Positions 56,111-64,000 of a DNA stretch of 64,000 bases are shown here, piece by piece. Each line of letters starts with the position of its first letter. Positions within the stretch are counted from its first letter, which is position 1. Both the position numbers and the translations under genes were made by a program. Source of the DNA: Ostreococcus lucimarinus CCE9901 (Eukaryota; Chlorophyta; Mamiellophyceae; Mamiellales; Bathycoccaceae); assembly GCF_000092065.1 (NCBI RefSeq), contig NC_009355.1, positions 186,001 through 250,000 on the forward strand, given 5' to 3'. The notes beneath the pieces are model-generated. The model was not told the origin of the DNA. It saw nothing but the letters and a program-made list of their open reading frames with translations, and did not search any database.

Positions 56111-59062
56111 TTATTTATATACTAGCTTTTCCCCATCGAGTTGCTCCAGACTTCTGCAGCACGTCGTCACGAACTCGACATATCTCTGATATTCGCTTGA
56201 AACTTTGTTACGCGCGAGGGACAAAATCCGTAGGCGCGTCAGATACGCCAACCAACTAATCTCCTCCAAGTCGTCCACTCGATTTTCGTCAAGATGTAAC
56301 TCGCGCACGTAGGCAAGCTTTGTTACGTGTTTCAGAGTTCGAAATGCGTTCTTACGCATGCATAAAACCCGCAAACTTTCACAGCCATCGAATGTGCTTG
56401 AGTCGATCCTACTTAATTTGTTTTTGTCAACCTTGAGTACTCGCAAAGACTTGAGCTGATTTATGCCGTCGAGCCTGGTGAGAAAGTTGTCGCTTAAAAG
56501 AAGCGTTTGAAGACTTGAGCACGAACCGAGCGCGAGCACGCTGAGCGATGATATGTAGTTCCCGCTCAAATCAAGATATTTGAGTTTGCTGAAAGAACTG
56601 GCGCGACCGAACTTGGCATTAACCCTATTGTTGCGCAATTCGAGCCGCGTGAGTCGTGGCAAACTAGCCAGCGCGGAAACATCGCTGAGATTATTGTTTT
56701 CCAAATTCATGCGTTTGATTCCTTGGAAGCGCGCGTTCACGACATTATGATCAAGATGAAACAATCCGAGTGCGACCAATGAGATTTCATCTCCTCCCGC
56801 GGCGTGTTCACCGGAAACAATCATGTCCTCCGTGAGACGACCAGAGTAAATTTTTGTCGCATCCGCTCGCGCTGCCTCGCTGATATAATCGGTATCCAAT
56901 ATGGACAATTGATTGAATTTGAATATCACGTAGTGCGGGTACGTTTTCAAATCACACATGACGTTCCCGTACAACGTGAGTAACCTGAGGTTGGGAAGTG
57001 CGGCGAGCGCGACGACGCTACTCGTTTCCGCCAACATGTTGTGCGACGCGTATATTTCGCGAATTGAGCGACACTGTTCAAGTCCACTGAGCGATTGGAG
57101 TTCGTTTCGCTCGACGTTGATGAAGAGTAACTTTATCAATGGCTTGAACCAGGATGGGGAAAGAATTTTGATCATGCAGTTGCGCACGTTGAGGAATTTC
57201 AATTCCTTCAGCAAACTCAAACCGTCCAAACGTATCATCGCATTTCCCTCCACGGATAAGTGCCTCAGGTGGCGGCAGGTGACGCCGAAACTTTTGATCG
57301 ATTTAAGGCAGTTATTCATGAGGTATGCGACGATGAGCGTGTTGAATTCTCCGCACAGTTCTACTTTCCTGAGAGATTCATCTTCCAAGCTGAATTCGAC
57401 GATTTCCGACGCGGACTGCGCGGCGTCACGGTACAGTTTACCACGACGTCTCACTGCGCGTGCGTTCAGTCTGCATCCAACGACGCGATAATGCGCTCGC
57501 ATACGAGATGTGACTTCGATGCCGTCCAAGTGTGTCAAGGTTGGCGAGCGTTTGACCAGAATTGGGGCGTAGAATTTACTCTTTGCCAACCACTTGCGAT
57601 TACCTCGAAGAATCAACGAGGTGACGTTTCGCGCACGCGTCGTCAAGACGTTCAAATCCTCCGAATTCCACAAGTGATTGTTCCCGAGATCCAACCATTT
57701 TAGACTGTTCATTTGAGGGAGACCTTGAAGCCGTTTGATTGCATTATCGCTCAGAATCAATGTTTGTAGGTTTACACACTCGCCGATTTCCTGTGGAATG
57801 CCGCGGAGCTCAGCGGAGTGCAGATTGATCTCAGTCATGTTCGATGCGATCACAATGTCGCTTATCCTTCGCGTCAAAATCCACGCGCTTTTACGTTTTT
57901 GAGGCGCACGTTTTTTACGAACACGTCCGAATTTACCGAAGATCTCGATGAAGACGTCGTCTACGCTCTGTGCAGCTGATTCGGCTTTCGCGAATGCGAA
58001 TCGTTCTTCGCGCGCCGTCTCTGCGACAATTTCCGCATCTTGAAAAACGCGCGCGATCAGCACGAGCGACGCCTCGCGTGCTCGACGCTCGATTTTCGTG
58101 AAAGAGATTTCGAAGTGACTTATGTCGGAAAGATCGCGCTCAACATCAAGCCATCTTCCTTCGGCTCTGGCGCGCAACAAATCGCGTTCGACGGAAGCCG
58201 TGAGTATACGCAAATGTTCCAGAGCGACATCACGCGCGTCATCAAACGATTTGCGAATCCTCGCGCATCGCATATGATACCATAACTCTCTTTCTGCGTG
58301 TTCATCGCTCGCTCTCGCTCGCTCGTCTTCCGATATATCGACTCCGTCCAGCACGCGCAAATTGGACACGGCTCGCAAGATGTACGAGCGATACCATCGC
58401 CCTCGACAAAAGTCACACGCGCCGTGTACGTCGTCCTTAAACGTGATCGAATGTATGAAACGAGTCACCCCAACGTACGCGAGCGACTTGATGGGATTAC
58501 CAGCGATGTTGAGGTGATTCAGCTCGCGCAACGCATCGGCGTCCGGAACGCTTTCGAGTCGGTTGCGCGCGACGTTCAGATCCCGCAGCGCCATCAACGT
58601 CTCGATCCCATCGAGCGACATTAAACGATTATCGTTCAACCAAAGCGTGTGCAGCCGCTCAAGCCGTCCATCCGCGAGCCCATCGAGCGAATCAATCGCG
58701 TTCCCGTACGCGTACAACGCCTCCAACCCGCGACACTCGCTCGCGCCTTCCAAAGACCTCAGGCCGCACTCCGCCACCGTCACGTTCCGCAGACTCTCGC
58801 ACGCCCCCAATCCGATCAACGACACCACATCACCGCACTTCACCACGCGCAGTGTCGTCAAGCGCGCGTACTTTTCCAAATCCAACTCGGTCAACGCGCC
58901 TCGCGCGACGTCCCCCATAAAGTACTCCAACGTCTCCGCGTCGTCACCGCGCCCGTTTCCCTCTCCCTCGTCCGCCTCGTCCCGGCGCTCTTCTTCGTCA
59001 TCGTTCGCTTCATCGCGTCGTCCCGCGCCGTCGTCGCCTCCACGCGTCGCCGCGGCGCGCAT
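56111..59062 (-). CDS. leucine-rich repeat protein, LRRC9-like
   Basis: A 983-residue protein with three LRR blocks (about residues 55-210, 415-505 and 600-965), of the SDS22-like type (for example LYAYGNAIDSLDGL, LNDNRLMSLDGIETL, LDLGNNHLWNSEDL). Between the first two is a region with CDFCRGRWYRSYILRAV and a charged helical insert; the capping motif LRVLDGVDISEDER follows the first block, as in LRRC9. Human LRRC9 is longer (about 1450). LRRC9-type proteins are seen mostly in flagellated organisms. It converges with the coiled-coil gene by only 10 bp. The ATG at 59062 is first; the frame opens at a TTG. Confidence 0.7.
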   Translation of the reverse strand: MRAAATRGGDDGAGRRDEANDDEEERRDEADEGEGNGRGDDAETLEYFMGDVARGALTELDLEKYARLTTLRVVKCGDVVSLIGLGACESLRNVTVAECGLRSLEGASECRGLEALYAYGNAIDSLDGLADGRLERLHTLWLNDNRLMSLDGIETLMALRDLNVARNRLESVPDADALRELNHLNIAGNPIKSLAYVGVTRFIHSITFKDDVHGACDFCRGRWYRSYILRAVSNLRVLDGVDISEDERARASDEHAERELWYHMRCARIRKSFDDARDVALEHLRILTASVERDLLRARAEGRWLDVERDLSDISHFEISFTKIERRAREASLVLIARVFQDAEIVAETAREERFAFAKAESAAQSVDDVFIEIFGKFGRVRKKRAPQKRKSAWILTRRISDIVIASNMTEINLHSAELRGIPQEIGECVNLQTLILSDNAIKRLQGLPQMNSLKWLDLGNNHLWNSEDLNVLTTRARNVTSLILRGNRKWLAKSKFYAPILVKRSPTLTHLDGIEVTSRMRAHYRVVGCRLNARAVRRRGKLYRDAAQSASEIVEFSLEDESLRKVELCGEFNTLIVAYLMNNCLKSIKSFGVTCRHLRHLSVEGNAMIRLDGLSLLKELKFLNVRNCMIKILSPSWFKPLIKLLFINVERNELQSLSGLEQCRSIREIYASHNMLAETSSVVALAALPNLRLLTLYGNVMCDLKTYPHYVIFKFNQLSILDTDYISEAARADATKIYSGRLTEDMIVSGEHAAGGDEISLVALGLFHLDHNVVNARFQGIKRMNLENNNLSDVSALASLPRLTRLELRNNRVNAKFGRASSFSKLKYLDLSGNYISSLSVLALGSCSSLQTLLLSDNFLTRLDGINQLKSLRVLKVDKNKLSRIDSSTFDGCESLRVLCMRKNAFRTLKHVTKLAYVRELHLDENRVDDLEEISWLAYLTRLRILSLARNKVSSEYQRYVEFVTTCCRSLEQLDGEKLVYK

Positions 59063-59168
59063 TAAAGTTGGGTCAACCGCGCGCCGCCGAATCAGAAATT
59101 CCAGAAATTCCAACGACCACTTCGCGTGTCACCCACACTCTCGGTCTCGGACCGACCGCGCGCCCGCG

Positions 59169-60629
59169 ATGGCGTCCCTCGCGCGCGTCGCGCGTCGCGC
59201 GTCCGGCGACCTCGCGCGATGCGCGCGCGCGGCGCTCGCGCGACCGCGCGTCGCCGCGCGCGGCGTCGGGTTCGGTTTCGTCGACGACGCGCGCGGGACG
59301 GGCCCGCGGCGTGGATTCACGAAACGCGCGTTCGCGGGCGACGCGCGCGCGCTCGGCGCGCCGTTCGCGGCGCGAAGAGAGGAAGACGCGGTGAGAGACT
59401 CGCGCGGGGACGCGCGCGCGCGGGCGTCGCTGGTGTTCGCGCGAGGGTTGCGCGCGAGCGCGCGCGCGGCGCTGGACGTCGGGCGGCGCGGGCACCGCGA
59501 GACGAAGACTGGCGTCGGCGGCGCGCGAAAGGTGAAGGAAGAGAACATGGGCGAGTACGAGGAAATACCGCGCGCGGCAGCGTCGGAGGCGATGGACGCG
59601 GCGAACGATCAGAGGGCGCTGAAGGCGGTGCACACCGCCATCGGATGCAACGCGGCGATTTTGGTGTGCAAATTGGGAGCGTACGGCGCGAGTGGGTCGC
59701 CTTCGATGCTCGCGGAGAGCATTCACAGCGTGGCAGATATCGTTAATCAGATGCTGTTGCAAGTGGGGATCACAAATAGTAATAGAAAGCCCGATGCGAC
59801 GTTCAATTACGGTTATCGACGCGAGCGGTTCGTGTATTCGTTGATTTCCGCGGTGGGAATTTTCTTTCTCGGTGCTGGGTTTAGCGTGATGCACGGGATG
59901 CACGGGTTGATGGACCCGATGCCGTCTGAAAACATACGTATTGGGATCGCGGTGTTGGGCGCGTCGGCGTTGTTGGAAGGATTTTCGTTAAAGGTGGCGT
60001 ACGAGTCGTTGCGCGACAACGCCAAGGCGCAAGGAATGACGCTGAGGGAATTTATCAAATCTGGTAAAGATCCCACCAGCGTGGCCGTGCTCGCAGAAGA
60101 TGCTGCCGCGGTGTTGGGTTGTGGCATCGCGGGTACGGCGCTCATCGCGTGCGAAGTGACGGGGAGTCCGATGTACGACGCGATGGGCTCGATTGCTGTC
60201 GGTGGCCTTCTTGGGGTGACGGCAATGTACCTCATCAACAGTAACCGACTGCTCCTACTTGGCCGATCTCTCGGTGCAGATAAGATGCAAGTCATCACGG
60301 AGCACATGCGCCGCGATCCAGTCGTCGAAGAGGTTTACTTTGCTAAGAGCGAAGAGCTTGGCGCTGGGACGTATCGTTTCGCCGCCGAAGTTGAATTTAG
60401 CGGCAAAAAGATTGTCGAGCGATATCTCGCGAAGAAAAATCGTCGCATGGAGCTGCACTCGAAGTTTAACGAGGCGTCAATATCGGCGGATGCGCAAGCT
60501 ATGGACGGTGCGCTGTCTTTTTACGGTGAAGAAATCGTTCAAGCCGTCGGCGACGAAGTCGATCGCATGGAGAAGGAAATCGTCAAGATTGAACCCTCCA
60601 TCCATTACGTCGACATCGAGACGAATTAG
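59169..60629 (+). CDS. SLC30A9/ZnT9-like mitochondrial zinc transporter
   Basis: A 486-residue cation diffusion facilitator. It has six hydrophobic segments; SPSMLAESIHSVADIVNQM in TM2 has the H-x3-D zinc-site motif; LAEDAAAVLGCGIAGTA in TM5 is the ZnT9-type variant, where the usual HxxxD is replaced by ExxxAxxx-type residues; a C-terminal MTP domain ends HYVDIETN. ZnT9 exports zinc from mitochondria with H+ exchange. A long Arg/Ala leader of about 110 residues supports an organelle. Start ATG at 59169 is 106 bp from the divergent LRR gene start. Confidence 0.88.
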   Translation: MASLARVARRASGDLARCARAALARPRVAARGVGFGFVDDARGTGPRRGFTKRAFAGDARALGAPFAARREEDAVRDSRGDARARASLVFARGLRASARAALDVGRRGHRETKTGVGGARKVKEENMGEYEEIPRAAASEAMDAANDQRALKAVHTAIGCNAAILVCKLGAYGASGSPSMLAESIHSVADIVNQMLLQVGITNSNRKPDATFNYGYRRERFVYSLISAVGIFFLGAGFSVMHGMHGLMDPMPSENIRIGIAVLGASALLEGFSLKVAYESLRDNAKAQGMTLREFIKSGKDPTSVAVLAEDAAAVLGCGIAGTALIACEVTGSPMYDAMGSIAVGGLLGVTAMYLINSNRLLLLGRSLGADKMQVITEHMRRDPVVEEVYFAKSEELGAGTYRFAAEVEFSGKKIVERYLAKKNRRMELHSKFNEASISADAQAMDGALSFYGEEIVQAVGDEVDRMEKEIVKIEPSIHYVDIETN

Positions 60630-60804
60630 GCACACATGACGTTCACCGCCCGCTCGATTGCCCGACCGAGGTAACGCGCTCATCTTGTTGTAAAATTAAC
60701 TTAATCGTGCAGAACCGACCGTCAGGTCAACCTCGCCCACTCGAAGTGAGTCTTCACTATAGAGCGCGCCGATATTCGTGTACGCCATGCAGACGTAACG
60801 CGCG

Positions 60805-62151
60805 ATGCGCACCGCGATGCATGACACGGCGTCGCGTAAGCCGACATCGCGCGTTCTCGATCGCGCGCCGTGCGAGAGCGCGGAGTCGCTCTTTGAAAAT
60901 TTGTGCCAAAATTGGGCAAAGCGAGCCGATGAGTTGGCGCGTTTTGAGCGTGAACTGTGCGCGACGCGGGAAGCTGTGCGACTGTCGAGCGATGGATCGG
61001 ACTTGGACATGGTGGAAAAAGATACCAGGCCGTGTTCACGTGCATGTGGTGAAGACACGCGCGATACTCCCGCTCGCCCTCGGAGAACTGAATCGACTTT
61101 TTCTGCCGAGCCTCCGGCAAAGCGACGTGCGAAGCAACGTATTAAGTCTTTCGTGACTGAAGAGAGTGACGAAGACGAAGATACAGAGGTTTCATTGCGC
61201 GAGCTCCTTAGTCGCGCGATCGAAGAATCAGTCGCGGTGCGGCGTCGACGCGTGGAGAAGGAGACAGAACGCCGCAAAATCGTCGACACGGCACGCGTAC
61301 GACGAGACGCTGGTCGCACGATCGCGAGAAGCTTGAAGCGCTGGCACACACGCCGAATGCGTACAATTTGTGTCGTGCAAAGTATCTGCCGCCGATGGCT
61401 CGCTCTTCGTAGAGTAAGAGCGGTTCGAGACCGTCGCGAGCGATTGACGCGGATGTTTTGGATCTGGCGCTCGACGCTCATCAGAGCGCGTCGACGTCGT
61501 GCGTGCGTGCGAATACAGTCATCGTGGCGCGGGTACGCGACACGACGCGCGCTTCGTGAAGATAAGGGTAGACGCGAACGCGTGAAGAGATGCGTCGAAG
61601 AAATAGTCAAGCGCTACATTCAGCGCCATGAGAGAGCAAAGCGAGCGTGCGCTGCACAACGGATCCAGCGCGCATGGCGCGCGTTTATTCGATTCTCAAC
61701 GTTGCGGCGAATGAACGCCGCCACATTACAAATACAACGCGTGTGGCGAGGCACGCGCACGCGGAGAGCTGTGCGGAGTTACCGAGAGTCGACCGTGCGA
61801 AGAAACGCGGTCGAATTCGATTTAGAAAGCGCCGACGAAGACGATTTCATGGACGACGACGACGACGAAAACGCGGCACTTCGCGATGTCTTCGACAGCG
61901 TCACCTGTTCTACCGCAGAGCGCATCGCCGAGTCCACCGAACGCGCACGCGCAACTTCATCGCGCGCACCAGCTGCTTCGGCGCGCCAAAGCGACGATTC
62001 GGCTTCGACGGCGTCGCGCGAGCACTACAATCGACGCCATACACGGCACATCCGCGAGCAATCGAAACGCCGCCGCCGTGAGGCGCTTCAAACGAGCTCA
62101 ACGGCACGGTTCGCTGCGTTTCGATCCAACGCCGCGCGTTCCACGCGTTGA
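60805..62151 (+). CDS. IQ-motif protein (calmodulin-binding, ASPM/myosin-like repeats)
   Basis: A 448-residue highly basic protein. At least three IQ motifs, IQSSWRGYATRR, IQRAWRAF and IQRVWRGTRTRR, plus a weaker VVQSICRRWLALRR, would bind calmodulin. The N-terminus has an acidic stretch (SDEDEDTEVSLRELL); the C-terminus is Ser/Arg-rich. Without motor or CH domains it is not a myosin or ASPM proper. It could anchor calmodulin on microtubules; role unknown. Confidence 0.7.
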   Translation: MRTAMHDTASRKPTSRVLDRAPCESAESLFENLCQNWAKRADELARFERELCATREAVRLSSDGSDLDMVEKDTRPCSRACGEDTRDTPARPRRTESTFSAEPPAKRRAKQRIKSFVTEESDEDEDTEVSLRELLSRAIEESVAVRRRRVEKETERRKIVDTARVRRDAGRTIARSLKRWHTRRMRTICVVQSICRRWLALRRVRAVRDRRERLTRMFWIWRSTLIRARRRRACVRIQSSWRGYATRRALREDKGRRERVKRCVEEIVKRYIQRHERAKRACAAQRIQRAWRAFIRFSTLRRMNAATLQIQRVWRGTRTRRAVRSYRESTVRRNAVEFDLESADEDDFMDDDDDENAALRDVFDSVTCSTAERIAESTERARATSSRAPAASARQSDDSASTASREHYNRRHTRHIREQSKRRRREALQTSSTARFAAFRSNAARSTR

Positions 62152-62186
62152 CGTCTTCAACCGTGCCCGCGCAACTGTCCCGCACA

Positions 62187-62903
62187 ATGAGGCTCGCCGT
62201 CGCCGCCACCGCGCGCTCGCCCACCGGCGCCCTGACGCCACGCGCGAGCGGTAAGTTCCGCCGTCGCGACGCGTTGCTGACCGCCGGTTTGTTCGCTTGC
62301 GCGTCGCCGCGACGCGCGCGTGCCGAAGGTTTCCTCCCGCTCGACGTGTACCTCGAGCGTCTGGAAGAGTGTCGCCGCGCCCTCGACGCCGTCGCCACCG
62401 AGCTCGAGACGCGCGAGGACCTCACCGCGAAAGATTTCGCACGCCTACGCGCGTCGCTGCACACCGGGGAGATCGGGCGGTTTTGGGTCACCGCGCGTGG
62501 GTGCGACAAGTACACCGCCGGCGTGGAGCGGAGCCCGTTTGCTCGCGAAAAGGAGGACATGTGGACGCTGATTCCAGAAAAATCCGGCCCGCTCGGCAGG
62601 GCTCTGAAACCAAACTTCGATAACCCCGACGACAAGTTGTGCCTGATATATTCGTGCGTGAACGATCCCACGGCGCCGGCGTCGATCGATACGCTGTACT
62701 CGTTGAAGTTGTTCGACGAGGGGTTGCGGATCGGCGCCAAGGGCGACGCGGTGACGGCGGAGGGGCTTAGTTTCGTCGCGCGCGATGTTTTGGAGAAACT
62801 CGCGACGTACAGAACGCTCGTGGTTGAAAAAGCGGACTCGAGCTTGATGGACGCGAGTTGGGTGAACCCGTCACCCGCCTCGTGGTCGGGAGTCGGAATT
62901 TAG
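62187..62903 (+). CDS. thylakoid-lumen protein candidate, unknown function
   Basis: A 238-residue protein. A transit peptide is followed by a twin-arginine-like signal: FRRRDALLTAGLFACASPRRARA, with a likely cleavage after ARA. The mature part begins LPLDVYLERLEECRRALDAVA, a helical bundle as in PsbQ-like lumen proteins, then an unrecognised domain with GRFWVTARGCDKYTAG. Start ATG at 62187 (MRLAVAAT); the frame opens upstream with TTG and overlaps the IQ gene end. Function not known. Confidence 0.65.
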   Translation: MRLAVAATARSPTGALTPRASGKFRRRDALLTAGLFACASPRRARAEGFLPLDVYLERLEECRRALDAVATELETREDLTAKDFARLRASLHTGEIGRFWVTARGCDKYTAGVERSPFAREKEDMWTLIPEKSGPLGRALKPNFDNPDDKLCLIYSCVNDPTAPASIDTLYSLKLFDEGLRIGAKGDAVTAEGLSFVARDVLEKLATYRTLVVEKADSSLMDASWVNPSPASWSGVGI

Positions 62904-62983
62904 AAATTGGATTTGTTGTAGTCTTCGCGCGCGCTTGCGCTTGTTGTTTAATACTTACATTCTTTCTCATTCGTACACATTTA

Positions 62984-64000
62984 TTAACGCGGCGTGAAAT
63001 CGGCCCAAAGCGGGCCGTGGTCGGATAAATCAAACTCTTCCGACGTCGGCCATCGACCCTCTAACATTGAGGTTGGCAGCGTCGCGCATTCTATTTGCAA
63101 GTCGCCCTCGCCGAAGACGTTGTCGTCCCAGGACTGCGACACGACGACTTGATCAGCCGCAGAAGACGCCATGAAGTCGCCGATATCGAGTGAAAGATTT
63201 GGATCACTCGTCAAGTCAGCCATGCCTTTGATATCCATACGCTGAACGAATTCTTGAAAGTCGATTTCGCCGTTGCCATCCTTATCGCACGCTTCGTAAA
63301 GAGCCTCCAATTCCGCGGTAAGGAGCCCCGGACTCTTCTCGCCGCACAAACCTATCTTATTCGCGAATTCGATGAACTCATCCTTCGTCAGAGACCCATC
63401 GGAGTTTGCGTCGAACTCCTTGAACGCCGCGACATCGTCCACGATGCCTTGTTGAACGATCTTTGCCCGCATCATCGCGAAAACCGCCTCTTTCCACGAC
63501 GCTCCGATCTCGAGCACTTGCTTCGACGGGTTAAGCAAAAACATGTGATCGACTCCGACGCACTCACCATGATGATTCAAGTGCGAAACCCACGAAGTGG
63601 CGCAACCTTCCCGGCCCTGACACACGTCCAACGCGTTCGTGAATCCTTGCGACGTCAAAAAGCGATACACCCGACCCGAACTTGACCCGTTAAAATCCCC
63701 CGTGATGACGATCGGTAACTTTTTCCCTCCGATCGCCGGCTCTCGCTGAAGCTCTCGCAAGAACTCTAAAATCTTAAACACCTCTCTCAGCCGAATCAGG
63801 CTTGAATTTTCATTGTGCGGAAACAACAAGTGCGTGTTCACGACCAGCGTCTCGCGTCCGTTCGCCTTCGACGCCACCCGCGCCACGTGCGCCACGCGAT
63901 CGCCGCAATCGTTAAACAACACGTCCCTAGCGTCTTTCACCTCCAATCTATCTCGTTTTACCGCCGTGAGCAACCCATCGCACCTTCCGCTCGTCCTCGG
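62984..64000 (-). CDS. EF-hand endonuclease/exonuclease/phosphatase (CCR4-like), 5' end beyond the window
   Basis: At least 338 residues of an EEP-family nuclease, cut by the window edge; the frame runs open through 64000 with RCDGLLTAVKRD at the visible start. Catalytic pieces seen: NTHLLFPHN, ITGDFNGSSSGRVYRF, GVDHMFL and the C-terminal SDHGPLWADF. Inserted between them are two EF-hands, DANSDGSLTKDE and DKDGNGEIDFQE, the layout of the plant calcium-binding EEP protein (the Arabidopsis At5g54130 type, from memory). It may hydrolyse RNA (deadenylase-like) or phosphate esters, under Ca2+ control. It converges with the lumen protein gene, 80 bp apart. Confidence 0.85.
   Translation of the reverse strand, partial: PRTSGRCDGLLTAVKRDRLEVKDARDVLFNDCGDRVAHVARVASKANGRETLVVNTHLLFPHNENSSLIRLREVFKILEFLRELQREPAIGGKKLPIVITGDFNGSSSGRVYRFLTSQGFTNALDVCQGREGCATSWVSHLNHHGECVGVDHMFLLNPSKQVLEIGASWKEAVFAMMRAKIVQQGIVDDVAAFKEFDANSDGSLTKDEFIEFANKIGLCGEKSPGLLTAELEALYEACDKDGNGEIDFQEFVQRMDIKGMADLTSDPNLSLDIGDFMASSAADQVVVSQSWDDNVFGEGDLQIECATLPTSMLEGRWPTSEEFDLSDHGPLWADFTPR

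Noticed and set aside
1-64000. Search for tRNA, rRNA, CRISPR, transposon or viral genes
   Set aside because: None seen by eye; gaps are too short and contain no cloverleaf, array or transposase motifs. A tRNA scan would settle it.

Overview
The window looks like nuclear DNA of a very compact picoeukaryotic green alga of the Mamiellales (Ostreococcus-like). This rests on high GC, about 40 mostly single-exon genes in 64 kb, intergenic gaps often under 100 bp, tRNA-free protein-coding sequence, and a mix of eukaryotic nuclear functions (Mediator, TFIID, SMC5/6, RAD50) with plastid functions (SecE, arogenate/prephenate dehydratase, DnaJ-ferredoxin, a thylakoid lumen protein). The species is inferred, not proven. 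Nothing suggests an insertion sequence, CRISPR array, phage or bacterial operon.

Layout. 0-9.6 kb: phosphohexomutase, EFM5-type methyltransferase, NSE4, a RING/IBR-like protein with a terminal SUMO-interacting motif, a small ORF, a TLC-domain protein, MED4 (spliced), TRAP-beta, a METTL21/FAM86-type methyltransferase. 9.9-21.6 kb: a large VTT/DedA-like membrane protein, a disordered type II membrane protein, DUF1365, class 3 lipase, ARPC4, a poly-Asp protein, HemW-like radical SAM enzyme, SARNP/Tho1 (probably spliced). 21.8-30.5 kb: DnaJ-ferredoxin, COX16 head-to-head with a three-exon mitochondrial gene, TAF10, an OPR-like RNA-binding protein, prephenate/arogenate dehydratase, a small CaaX protein, MED19-like, an unknown spliced gene. 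30.5-47.5 kb: RAD50 (with a hidden 18-nt first exon), DnaJ-type zinc protein, plastid carrier, an unknown plastid protein, SecE, a large unknown membrane protein, FSH1 hydrolase, a beta-propeller-like protein, a soluble ABC ATPase, ELL. 47.8-64 kb: a four-domain voltage-gated cation channel, a long coiled-coil protein (spliced), an LRRC9-like LRR protein, ZnT9, an IQ-motif protein, a lumenal protein, and an EF-hand EEP-family nuclease cut by the window end.

How it fits together. Genes are mostly in divergent and convergent pairs, so pairs share short bidirectional promoters; the COX16/COX7c-like pair shares only 47 bp. No operon or defence island is evident. The clearest new signal is structural. 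Seven introns that I could reconstruct by eye all begin GTDCG, all carry the heptamer ACTGACG 24-39 nt before the acceptor, all are 84-189 nt long and five of seven follow an exon of 18-102 nt or shorter. This motif lets several missing first exons be recovered, including that of RAD50.
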